A DNA stretch of 10,473 nucleotides from Chloroflexota bacterium (GTDB lineage Bacteria; Chloroflexota; Ktedonobacteria; Ktedonobacterales; Ktedonobacteraceae), in NCBI GenBank assembly GCA_902810755.1, contig CADDYT010000192.1:1-10473 (forward strand), written 5' to 3'. Each line of letters starts with the position of its first letter. Positions within the stretch are counted from its first letter, which is position 1. The notes beneath the pieces are model-generated. The model saw nothing but the letters and a program-made list of their open reading frames with translations. It was not told where the DNA came from and did no database searches. The position numbers and the translations under genes are program-made. This document shows, one piece after another, positions 1-5,560 of the stretch.

Positions 1-123
1 GGGTGGCCTGCCTGGCGCTCGCACTGGCTTAAGTTAACGCCTATGAGGGCCACCCCTGGCGGGCGGCCTGCCTGGCGCGGCGTCGGTGGCCTGCCTGGCC
101 TTCGCACGGGCTTAAGTTAACGC
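1..123. repeat. Tandem/dispersed repeat cluster with 39-bp units
   Basis: Two 39-bp direct repeats, 2-40 and 85-123, match at 36 of 39 positions. Each begins GGTGGCCTGCCTGGC and ends GGCTTAAGTTAACGC. A partial third copy of the first 17 bases lies at 62-78 with one mismatch. The start of the window (GGGTGGCC, 1-8) also has an inverted match at 48-55 (GGCCACCC), so part of the unit could fold. No reading frame with gene-like content covers the stretch. It resembles intergenic repeat families that recur in Ktedonobacteria-like genomes, but whether it is dispersed cannot be shown from this window. The second unit ends about 15 bp before recognisable acetyltransferase sequence starts, so the cluster may have replaced the 5' part of that gene. 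Confidence 0.75.
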
Positions 124-137
124 TTCCGGGGATAGGC

Positions 138-279
138 CCAATGCTCACCTCACCACCTCAAACTTCCAGGTCCCGGCTTCTATGAACGCCTGGGCTACTT
201 GCTCTATGGCAAGCTTGAGAATTGGCCGCCCGGCGAAACGGTGTATTACTACGGGAAAGAACTCGCCGATTTACCCTGA
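138..279 (+). pseudogene. 3' remnant of a GNAT N-acetyltransferase gene, frameshifted
   Basis: Reading from about 140 gives NAHLTTSNFQVP. After a one-base frame change near 173-178, the +1 frame gives GFYERLGYLLYGKLENWPPG and then a tail ending ELADLP, with TGA at 277-279. Joined, this is the classic C-terminal half-motif of GNAT acetyltransferases (a hydrophobic strand, FQ.PGFYE.LGY, then an FPPG-type loop and a last strand), a family that transfers acetyl from acetyl-CoA to amines. The acetyl-CoA-binding motif A (Q/RxxGxG/A) and everything before it are missing: upstream there are stop codons and then the repeat cluster. So this is a decayed gene end, not a functional enzyme. It could be a live gene only if the frameshift were a sequencing error and the 5' part lay elsewhere, which the intervening repeats make unlikely. 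Confidence 0.72.
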
Positions 280-746
280 CCAATGTCGAGCCATCGCCCC
301 GTTCGCGCGCCGGTGCTGAGGCGACGTGGGTCATCATAGGGGCTGGTCGTCATCTCCCAGCGGACGCCGTAGGGATCATCGAAGACGAGGATGGTAGCGC
401 CGTTTTGCACAACCTGGCATCCCAGCTTGGGAGCCAGTGTGCGCAGGCGTTCCAGGTCCTGAGCATCAACCTGCACGCCAATATGCGAGAGTCGCCCGCC
501 TTTACCGCTCGGACCGTCCTCCAGGGCGAAGGTGAAAGCGTCCCGATAGAGGATGCTCAGCCCGACATGGATGCCAGCCGATTCAGCATCATCCCAACCG
601 GCATCTGATGGCAGGGTATACCAGCCATCAGCCATCTCAGCCTCGCGGAAGGCAACCTCTAACCCGAACAGCGTCCGGTAAAATGCCTCGGCCTGCCGCA
701 GAGGAGTAATAAAAAGGGCAATGTGAGTGAATGCGCGATAAGCCAT
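249..746 (-). CDS. VOC family protein (glyoxalase/bleomycin resistance fold)
   Basis: A 165-residue protein with two beta-alpha-beta-beta-beta modules of the vicinal-oxygen-chelate fold. Module one opens with THIALFI (H8) and contains AEAFYRTLFGLEV. Module two has LSHIGVQV (H88) and ends with the family signature FDDPYGVRWEM (E131). H8, H88 and E131 sit where metal ligands normally lie. The substrate is not predictable: such stand-alone proteins include glyoxalase-like enzymes, dioxygenases, fosfomycin- or bleomycin-binding proteins and many unknowns. The ATG at 746 is chosen over an upstream in-frame TTG at 752 because AAAGGA lies at a normal distance before the ATG and MAYRAFTHIA matches the usual start of the fold. 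The last ~30 residues (after about 136) exceed the domain, and the final ~10 codons run antisense to the GNAT remnant, suggesting an extended tail. It diverges from the serine hydrolase gene. No convincing promoter was seen for it. Confidence 0.9.
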   Translation of the reverse strand: MAYRAFTHIALFITPLRQAEAFYRTLFGLEVAFREAEMADGWYTLPSDAGWDDAESAGIHVGLSILYRDAFTFALEDGPSGKGGRLSHIGVQVDAQDLERLRTLAPKLGCQVVQNGATILVFDDPYGVRWEMTTSPYDDPRRLSTGARTGRWLDIGQGKSASSFP

Positions 747-774
747 AAGCAATTTCCTTTCGTTCCCCTGTTTT

Positions 775-789
775 TCTCCTCGAAGGAGA
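775..789. repeat. Short inverted repeat in the VOC leader
   Basis: TCTCCT-CGA-AGGAGA, 6-bp arms with a 3-base loop, about 30 bp upstream of the VOC start codon. A second small hairpin (CTACT-GAAA-AGTAG) is at 814-827. Either could be a leader structure or a weak protein site. Short arms of this kind also occur by chance. Confidence 0.3.
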
Positions 790-850
790 CTCTATCATGA
801 GCATATCATCGCTCTACTGAAAAGTAGCATCACCAGGGAGAGATTTCCCC

Positions 851-884
851 GTCCTTATGAACAGATAATCTTGTTCATAAGGAC
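851..884. promoter_or_regulatory. Perfect 13-bp-arm palindrome between divergent genes (candidate operator)
   Basis: GTCCTTATGAACA (851-863) is exactly complementary to TGTTCATAAGGAC (872-884), with an 8-base centre. It ends 10 bp before the -35 box of the serine hydrolase promoter and lies about 105 bp upstream of the divergent VOC gene. A dimeric regulator bound here could affect both genes. There is no T-tract on either side, so an intrinsic terminator is less likely. Similar bases (AGATTTCCCC, AGATTTTCCC) flank both arms as a direct repeat. A mobile palindromic repeat is the main alternative. Confidence 0.5.
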
Positions 885-894
885 AGATTTTCCC

Positions 895-924
895 TTGACA
901 CGCCTTTCCTCATATGCCTACACT
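895..924 (+). promoter_or_regulatory. Sigma70-like promoter for the serine hydrolase gene
   Basis: A consensus -35 TTGACA (895-900), an 18-bp spacer and a -10 TACACT (919-924, 4 of 6 consensus bases). The expected start is near 931, leaving a leader of about 60 nt before the ATG at 990. Confidence 0.6.
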
Positions 925-937
925 GATAAAGTTGAGC

Positions 938-961
938 CTTGCCGCCATGAGGGCGAGCAAG
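938..961 (+). other. Leader hairpin upstream of the serine hydrolase
   Basis: CTTGCCGCC (938-946) pairs with GGCGAGCAAG (952-961) through nine base pairs with one bulged A and a 5-base loop. In the transcript from the promoter at 895-924 this would sit within about 10 nt of the 5' end, roughly 28 nt before the start codon. That could stabilise the mRNA or protect its 5' end. No riboswitch class is recognised. Confidence 0.35.
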
Positions 962-989
962 AATTTGCAAAGAAAGCAGAGACGGCACA

Positions 990-2726
990 ATGCAGATATC
1001 GGATAAAACTGAGGTTAGTAAGCAGTTAGAGGGTATTGAGGATTTTGTACGCAGGATGCTGGAGGAGTGGAAGGTGCAGGGCTGCGCGGTGGCGATTATT
1101 AAGGATGGGGAGATTTTGCTGTCACAGGGATTCGGGCTGCGCAACGCGGCAGAAGGGTTGGAGGTGACGCCGGAGACGCTATTTCCTATCGCTTCCTGCA
1201 CGAAGGCGTTTACTGCCACGTCGGTTGCGCTGCTGGCGGACGAGGGGAAGCTGGACTGGGATACGCCGGTCAGGAATTACCTGCCATCGTTCAGGTTGTT
1301 CGATAGTTTCGCGACCGAGCGCATGACGCCCCGCGACCTGGTGACGCACCGTTCGGGCCTACCGCGTCATGATTTGATGTGGTACAACTCCAGCCGCACG
1401 CGCAAAGAGTTGTTCGACCGGTTGCAATATCTGGAGCCGAGCAAGGATTTACGCACGCTGTTCCAGTACCAGAACCTGATGTATATGACAGCCGGATACC
1501 TGGTCGGCGAAGTGGCCGGGATGAGCTGGGAAGAGTTTGTGCAGCAGCGCATCTTCAAGCCGCTGGGCATGACCAATAGCCTTTTCGATATTACTGAGGC
1601 GAAGGAATTGCCCAACTGCTCGCGCCCGTACATTGAGCGCAAGGACGAAGTGAAGGAAATGCCTTACTACGCCGCACAGGGAGCCATCGCGCCCGCCGGG
1701 GCCATTGTTTCCAGCATCCGCGATATGAGTCACTGGGTATTATTGCACGCGAATAAGGGGAAGGTTGGCGATGTGCAGCTTGTCTCTGAGGGGCAAATGA
1801 TGCAGATGCACGCACCGCAGATGGTCATGCCGGATACGCATAAATACACCGAACTGGGCAACTCGACCTATGGCATGGGCTGGTTCATCCATTCCTATCG
1901 CGGCTATACGATGGTCGAACACGGCGGTAATATCGATGGCTTTAGCTCGCTCGTCACCCTGTACCCACAACAGAATATCGGCGTTGTTGTGTTGTGCAAT
2001 ATGGATGGCAACCCGCTTCCCTCTATTCTCACCTACAACATCGGTGATCGGCTGCTTGGTTTAGACGAGATTGACTGGAATGGGCGCTTCAGGAAGGAAC
2101 ACGACGAGTTTAAGGCCGGTGAGGCACGAGGCAAGGAAAAAAGCGGGACGGACCGCGTGCAGGGAACCGCACCAACTCACCCGCTTGAAGCCTACACCGG
2201 TGACTTTGAGCATCCGGGCTATGGCACCATAACTATCGAACTGGATGGCGAGCAGTTGAAGGCTGTCTACAACTCGATGGAGTTCGCGCTGAAACACTAT
2301 CACTACGATATCTTTGAGGCGCATATTGAGCGGTTCGATATCTCGCTCAAGCTCTCGTTCACCATGAATACGAAGGGAGATATCGAGGCGGTCAGCGCGC
2401 CGATGGAACCGATGGTGAGCGATATCGTCTTCAGGCGCGTGCCGGGCAAAAAGATGCTGGAAAAGAGTTTCCTGCAACAATTCACCGGCATCTACGAGGT
2501 GATGGGCATGCCGATGACGGTGGCGCTGAAGGGCGAGACGGCGCTGATCGTTTCGCTGCCGGGCCAACCGGACCAGGAACTGGTTCCCTATAAGGGCATG
2601 GAGTTCCGCGTCAAAGGACTTTCCGGTTTCAGCATCGAATTCAAGGGTGACGAAGCGGGGACAATTACCGAAGCGTTGCTCGTCGAGCCGTATGGGGCCT
2701 TCACCGCGAAAAAGAAAACGGCATAG
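990..2726 (+). CDS. Serine hydrolase, class C beta-lactamase/DD-peptidase fold, with C-terminal DUF3471-like domains
   Basis: A 578-residue protein. Residues ~15-365 form the class C beta-lactamase fold (PF00144 type). The nucleophile motif is S69-C-T-K72, the second motif is Y160-Q-N162, and the third is H311-G-G313 (normally KTG or HTG/HGG). Family-typical segments include DLVTHRSGLP (117-126) and YGMGWF (294-299). Residues ~395-485 and ~490-575 look like two beta-rich lipocalin-like modules of the DUF3471/Pab87-associated kind. There is no signal peptide or membrane segment, so it should be cytoplasmic. Probable roles are esterase or D-amino-acid-type peptidase activity; a true beta-lactamase is unlikely given the fusion and location. 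The ATG at 990 follows a promoter and leader but has only a weak Shine-Dalgarno sequence. It diverges from the VOC gene and converges on the helicase gene 59 bp downstream. The fold is certain; the substrate is unknown. Confidence 0.93.
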   Translation: MQISDKTEVSKQLEGIEDFVRRMLEEWKVQGCAVAIIKDGEILLSQGFGLRNAAEGLEVTPETLFPIASCTKAFTATSVALLADEGKLDWDTPVRNYLPSFRLFDSFATERMTPRDLVTHRSGLPRHDLMWYNSSRTRKELFDRLQYLEPSKDLRTLFQYQNLMYMTAGYLVGEVAGMSWEEFVQQRIFKPLGMTNSLFDITEAKELPNCSRPYIERKDEVKEMPYYAAQGAIAPAGAIVSSIRDMSHWVLLHANKGKVGDVQLVSEGQMMQMHAPQMVMPDTHKYTELGNSTYGMGWFIHSYRGYTMVEHGGNIDGFSSLVTLYPQQNIGVVVLCNMDGNPLPSILTYNIGDRLLGLDEIDWNGRFRKEHDEFKAGEARGKEKSGTDRVQGTAPTHPLEAYTGDFEHPGYGTITIELDGEQLKAVYNSMEFALKHYHYDIFEAHIERFDISLKLSFTMNTKGDIEAVSAPMEPMVSDIVFRRVPGKKMLEKSFLQQFTGIYEVMGMPMTVALKGETALIVSLPGQPDQELVPYKGMEFRVKGLSGFSIEFKGDEAGTITEALLVEPYGAFTAKKKTA

Positions 2727-2741
2727 CACTGAGACGGGTTA

Positions 2742-2755
2742 GTGAGGCGACTCAC
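2742..2755. terminator. Small GNRA-loop hairpin in the convergent gap (weak terminator candidate)
   Basis: GTGAG-GCGA-CTCAC, a 5-bp stem capped by a GCGA tetraloop, lies 16 bp after the hydrolase stop in the 59-bp gap between two convergent genes. There is no T-tract in either direction, so it is not a textbook intrinsic terminator, though its location is right for a 3'-end structure serving both genes. Confidence 0.3.
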
Positions 2756-2785
2756 AGGAAGGAATTTCCAGCGAGCAGGAAAACG

Positions 2786-5113
2786 CTACCCCTCTTCCAT
2801 CAGGTCGATCAGCGCCCTGCCCTGCGGCTTCAGACGCTCGGCAAGGCCAGTATTGCGCTGCATCACACGGTTATTGTGGATGGCGAGCCGCAGGGCGCGG
2901 GGCTGACCGACCAGGACACAGAGGCGTCTGGCGCGCGTGATGGCTGTGTAGAGCAGGTTGCGCTGGAGCAATAGCCCATGTTCGGTGGTCAGCGGAATGA
3001 CGACGGCGGGATATTCGCTGCCCTGGCTCTTATGGATGGTAATGGCATAGGCCAGCACCAGCTCGTCGCGCAATTCGTGGAAGTGATATTCTACCAGCAT
3101 CGTGCCTGCTTCCTCGACGAATTCGACTTTGATGATCTCATCCTCACTATTGATATAGCGAATGCGCCCTACGTCGCCGTTGAAGACGCCTTTATCGTAA
3201 TTGTTGCGCACCTGCATCACCTTGTCGCCCATACGCCAGGTCGTGCCATGCAATTCCACCTGCCCGTATGGGCGTGGATTAAGTCGCGCCTGTAACTCCT
3301 CGTTCAGGCTGTTGACGCCGACGGGGCCGCGATACATGGGAGAAAGCACCTGGATGTCGGTAAGCGGATTGAGATGGAACGTCCTGGGAATGCGATTCTG
3401 CACCAGATCGAGCAGCAGATGCTGGATGCGAATCGGCTCCTCTTCTGGAAAGAAAAAGAAATCGCCGGTCTTTTCCTTCTGGATGATCGGCATGTCACCG
3501 GCGTTGATGCGGTGCGCATTGACGATGATCTTGCTCTGCTGCGCCTGCCGGAACAGGTCAGTCAGCCGAACGGAGGGAATGGCCTCGCTGCGCAGCAGGT
3601 CGCGCAGAACATTGCCCGGCCCGACGGAGGGAAGCTGATCGGCATCGCCTACCAGCAGCAGGTGCGCATCTTTCGGCAGCGCCTTGAGCAGGTTGTAGAA
3701 CAGGAAGATATCGACCATCGAGAACTCGTCGACGATGACGAATTTGTACGGTAGAGGATTGGCCTCGTTGCGCAGCCAGCCCTGATCGTGCGGCGTATAT
3801 TCGAGCAGGCGGTGCAGCGTCTTCGCCGGGCAGCCCGTCGCCTCGGCCAGACGCTTGGCAGCGCGGCCCGTTGGCGCGGCCAGCGCGAACTCAATGTTGC
3901 GCTTGCGCAGCAGAAGCAGCAGCGCCCGCAGTGAGGTCGTCTTGCCCGTGCCAGGTCCGCCCGTGAGGATACTCACTTTCTTGTTGTACGCCATCTGCAC
4001 CGCCTCACGTTGCTTCTCCGTCAACTGCATCCGGCGATTCTGCTTCAAGTAGGTGAAGACGCGATCCCACTGCTGCGGCGAGGTGCGCGGCAGGCTGCTC
4101 GGCGAGTGCAGCAAAATGCGCAGCAGGCGGGCAGAGCCGTTTTCAGCATGCCAGTATGTACCAAAATAGACCCGTCCCTGTGGCTCAGGCTCCTCTGTCT
4201 CGGCCTCAACCTCAGCGGAAGGCGCAGGTGAAACGGATGGCTCGCTCGAAACAGGTATCTCCACAGGCAAGGGAGGCTCAATAAACATGTCGCGCTCGCT
4301 GCGCAGCAGTTCCATGCCCGCTGCCAGAGCTTCGGGAAGCACTTTCAGCGTGCGTGAAGCGCGGGCAAGCAGTTCATTTTCCGGCAAAAAGCAGTGACCA
4401 TCCTTCTCCGCCGCCTCTTCCAGCACGTATTTGAGGCCGATGGCGAGTCGCTGCGCGCTGTCCGGCTGGAAATCCAGGTGCAGCTTATCGGCAATCTTTC
4501 TGGCAATTTCGTCGGCCATGCTGAAGCCGATGCCATTGACCTCGCGAGCAAGCTGGTAGGGGTTTTCCCGTAGCACCTTGATGGCCTCTTTGCCGTACTG
4601 CTTGTAGATGCGCGTGGCCTGATTGATGGAGATATCGCAATCCTGTAAGAAAAGATGTAATTCCTTGATCTCGCCCTGTTCCAGCCACGCTGTGATGATG
4701 CGGTCGCAATCTTTCTGGCTCAGCCCCTTGACCTCGCGCAACCGTTCCGGCTGCTGCTCGATGATCGCCAGTGTCTGCTCCCCGAAGTGTTCAACGATGC
4801 GTTTGGCCTTCTTCGGTCCGATGCCCTTAATCAGCCCGGAACTGAGGTAGCGCACGATGCCTTCCTTCGAGGTCGGCGGCTTCACCGTGTGGTTGATGAC
4901 ATGCAACTGGGGGCCGTAGCGCGGGTCGTTCTCCCACTCACCCTCAACCGAAAGCACTTCTCCGATATTGACGCGAGGCAGCATGCCCACAATAGTAATC
5001 AAATCATCACGAAACAGCCGCCCGCTATCATTCGGTCGGAAACGCGCGACGGTATAGTGGTTATCTTCGTTGCGAAATACAATATTCTCAATAGAACCTT
5101 CAAGGACAGGCAT
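2786..5113 (-). CDS. recD2: RecD2-type (RecD/TraA family) superfamily 1B DNA helicase
   Basis: A 775-residue helicase expected to unwind DNA 5'-3' using ATP, acting in DNA repair without RecBC. Residues 1-80 form the N-terminal OB-like domain of RecD2 (MPVLEGSIENIVFRNEDN...). Residues ~85-210 hold helix-hairpin-helix segments (GLIKGIGPKKAKRIVEHFG, REVKGLS, REVNGIGFSMADEIA). The motor follows: Walker A GGPGTGKT (385-392), Walker B VIVDEFSM (459-466), motif III VGDADQLPSVGPG (488-500), and the late motifs YAITIHKSQGSEYPAVV (689-705) and LLYTAITRARR (720-730). Length and order match the family. Walker B reads DEFS where DEAS or DESS is commoner. A Pro/Glu/Ser-rich, probably disordered stretch (281-312) separates the N-terminal part from the motor. 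The ATG at 5113 has GGAA about 10 bases upstream and starts exactly where the family starts. It is a monocistronic gene converging on the serine hydrolase gene. No RecB or RecC is nearby, consistent with RecD2. Confidence 0.95.
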   Translation of the reverse strand: MPVLEGSIENIVFRNEDNHYTVARFRPNDSGRLFRDDLITIVGMLPRVNIGEVLSVEGEWENDPRYGPQLHVINHTVKPPTSKEGIVRYLSSGLIKGIGPKKAKRIVEHFGEQTLAIIEQQPERLREVKGLSQKDCDRIITAWLEQGEIKELHLFLQDCDISINQATRIYKQYGKEAIKVLRENPYQLAREVNGIGFSMADEIARKIADKLHLDFQPDSAQRLAIGLKYVLEEAAEKDGHCFLPENELLARASRTLKVLPEALAAGMELLRSERDMFIEPPLPVEIPVSSEPSVSPAPSAEVEAETEEPEPQGRVYFGTYWHAENGSARLLRILLHSPSSLPRTSPQQWDRVFTYLKQNRRMQLTEKQREAVQMAYNKKVSILTGGPGTGKTTSLRALLLLLRKRNIEFALAAPTGRAAKRLAEATGCPAKTLHRLLEYTPHDQGWLRNEANPLPYKFVIVDEFSMVDIFLFYNLLKALPKDAHLLLVGDADQLPSVGPGNVLRDLLRSEAIPSVRLTDLFRQAQQSKIIVNAHRINAGDMPIIQKEKTGDFFFFPEEEPIRIQHLLLDLVQNRIPRTFHLNPLTDIQVLSPMYRGPVGVNSLNEELQARLNPRPYGQVELHGTTWRMGDKVMQVRNNYDKGVFNGDVGRIRYINSEDEIIKVEFVEEAGTMLVEYHFHELRDELVLAYAITIHKSQGSEYPAVVIPLTTEHGLLLQRNLLYTAITRARRLCVLVGQPRALRLAIHNNRVMQRNTGLAERLKPQGRALIDLMEEG

Positions 5114-5167
5114 ACGTACTTATTCCAGAACAGGTTTGAACTTCCGGCAACGGCGCTGGCAACCTGT

Positions 5168-5176
5168 ATCTTAGCA
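5168..5176 (-). promoter_or_regulatory. Candidate extended -10 promoter for recD2
   Basis: On the minus strand the sequence reads TGCTAAGAT: an extended -10 (TGn) followed by TAAGAT (4 of 6 consensus bases), about 55 bp upstream of the recD2 ATG. No good -35 box is seen, which is tolerable with an extended -10. The left arm of the large palindrome begins 17 bp further upstream. Confidence 0.3.
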
Positions 5177-5192
5177 CAATCTGTTCCAGTAG

Positions 5193-5273
5193 TGTAGGGG
5201 CGCAATTGATTGCGCCTGTGGCTGCGCTGCTATGCTATTGGCCACCACAGACGCAATCAATTGCGCCCCTACA
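5193..5273. repeat. Long nested palindrome with 29-bp arms (MITE/REP-like element)
   Basis: The left arm 5193-5221 and right arm 5245-5273 are inverted copies matching at 28 of 29 positions, separated by 23 bases. Each arm contains its own near-palindrome, GCGCAAT-TG-ATTGCGC on the left and its partner on the right, so the element can fold as one long hairpin or as two small ones. It begins TGTAGGGGCGCAATT and ends with the inverse, AATTGCGCCCCTACA. It has no coding content and sits between the divergent recD2 and HEAT-like genes. The form fits a non-autonomous palindromic element (REP/BIME or MITE type); copies elsewhere in the genome are expected but cannot be seen here. It may also act as a transcription or chromosome-structure element. 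Confidence 0.8.
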
Positions 5274-5307
5274 GCGAGGTCACCGGCATGGAGCGAGCTG
5301 GTGAGGG

Positions 5308-5333
5308 CAGGGGCGAGCCTTCTGGTCGCCTTG
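5308..5333. repeat. Second hairpin repeat (GGCGAGCC...GGTCGCC)
   Basis: GGCGAGCC (5312-5319) pairs with GGTCGCC (5324-5330) as a 7-bp stem with one bulged G and a TTCT loop. Flanking GCA/TGC bases (about 5307-5309 and 5332-5334) could extend it. Composition and shape resemble the arms of the neighbouring large palindrome (a GGGGCGA-type start), suggesting a related but distinct palindromic repeat. Confidence 0.45.
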
Positions 5334-5394
5334 CAGTTTCATCCTTACTAACGACTTTATTCTGCTCAAGGGGAGAAAAAGCTGAACCTTCTCT

Positions 5395-5433
5395 CTAGTT
5401 AGAAATGCGTACACTCTCCGTATTTCTAACTAG
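5395..5433. repeat. Inverted repeat with 15-bp arms
   Basis: CTAGTTAGAAATGCG (5395-5409) pairs with CGTATTTCTAACTAG (5419-5433) at 14 of 15 positions; the odd pair is G-T, which still pairs in RNA. The loop is 9 bases. The arms are AT-rich, unlike the two GC-rich palindromes to the left. It ends 15 bp before the -35 box of the promoter at 5449. It could be a protein-binding site for the HEAT-like gene or a further mobile palindrome. No T-tract follows, so a terminator is unlikely. Confidence 0.6.
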
Positions 5434-5448
5434 CCCCTCTTCTGAACA

Positions 5449-5478
5449 TTGACAGACTGGCAAATAGCAGGATATAAT
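5449..5478 (+). promoter_or_regulatory. Perfect-consensus sigma70-type promoter for the HEAT-like gene
   Basis: TTGACA (5449-5454), an 18-bp spacer and TATAAT (5473-5478): both hexamers match the consensus exactly. The start site should be near 5485, giving a leader of about 75 nt before the ATG at 5561. Such a strong core promoter in front of an uncharacterised gene suggests either high constitutive expression or a promoter normally shut by a repressor (see the palindrome at 5483-5496). Confidence 0.75.
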
Positions 5479-5482
5479 AAAA

Positions 5483-5496
5483 GTAACACCTGTTAC
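5483..5496. promoter_or_regulatory. Palindromic candidate operator over the transcription start
   Basis: GTAACA-CC-TGTTAC is a perfect 14-bp palindrome 4 bp after the -10 box, covering the expected start site. A repressor dimer bound here would block the consensus promoter. The binding family is not identifiable from the site alone. Confidence 0.5.
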
Positions 5497-5507
5497 GAAT
5501 TTCTTTG

Positions 5508-5523
5508 CTGACGTCAGTATAAT
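5508..5523 (+). promoter_or_regulatory. 10-bp palindrome and second TATAAT box
   Basis: CTGACGTCAG (5508-5517) is a perfect 10-bp palindrome followed directly by TATAAT (5518-5523). The -35 region at normal spacing is poor (for example TTACGA at 5493-5498). This may be a weak second promoter, or simply AT-rich leader sequence. Its location, about 40 bp before the start codon, would give a very short leader. Confidence 0.3.
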
Positions 5524-5560
5524 ACATCTGGATAAACGTTTTTATTGGAGCGGTACCTGT

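Noticed and set aside
1..123. CRISPR array
   Set aside because: Units are unevenly spaced (60 and 23 bp), one is partial, and no unique spacers of even length or cas genes are present.
222..608. Rightward 128-residue open frame
   Set aside because: It is antisense to the well-supported VOC gene, has no family-like motif and starts inside the GNAT remnant in another frame.
947..1006. 19-codon leader frame overlapping the hydrolase start
   Set aside because: Its ATG lies in the loop of the leader hairpin with no Shine-Dalgarno sequence, and its peptide has no attenuator-like codon run.
2061..2729. Leftward 222-residue open frame
   Set aside because: It is antisense to the serine hydrolase C-terminal domains; the His/Arg-rich composition is what antisense of GC-rich codons gives.
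2742..2755. Strong bidirectional intrinsic terminator
   Set aside because: The stem is only 5 bp and there is no T-tract on either strand, so it is listed only as a weak candidate.
2786..5113. Conjugative relaxase (TraA) or RecBCD subunit
   Set aside because: There is no relaxase domain, and no recB or recC neighbour; the N-terminal OB and helix-hairpin-helix parts fit stand-alone RecD2.
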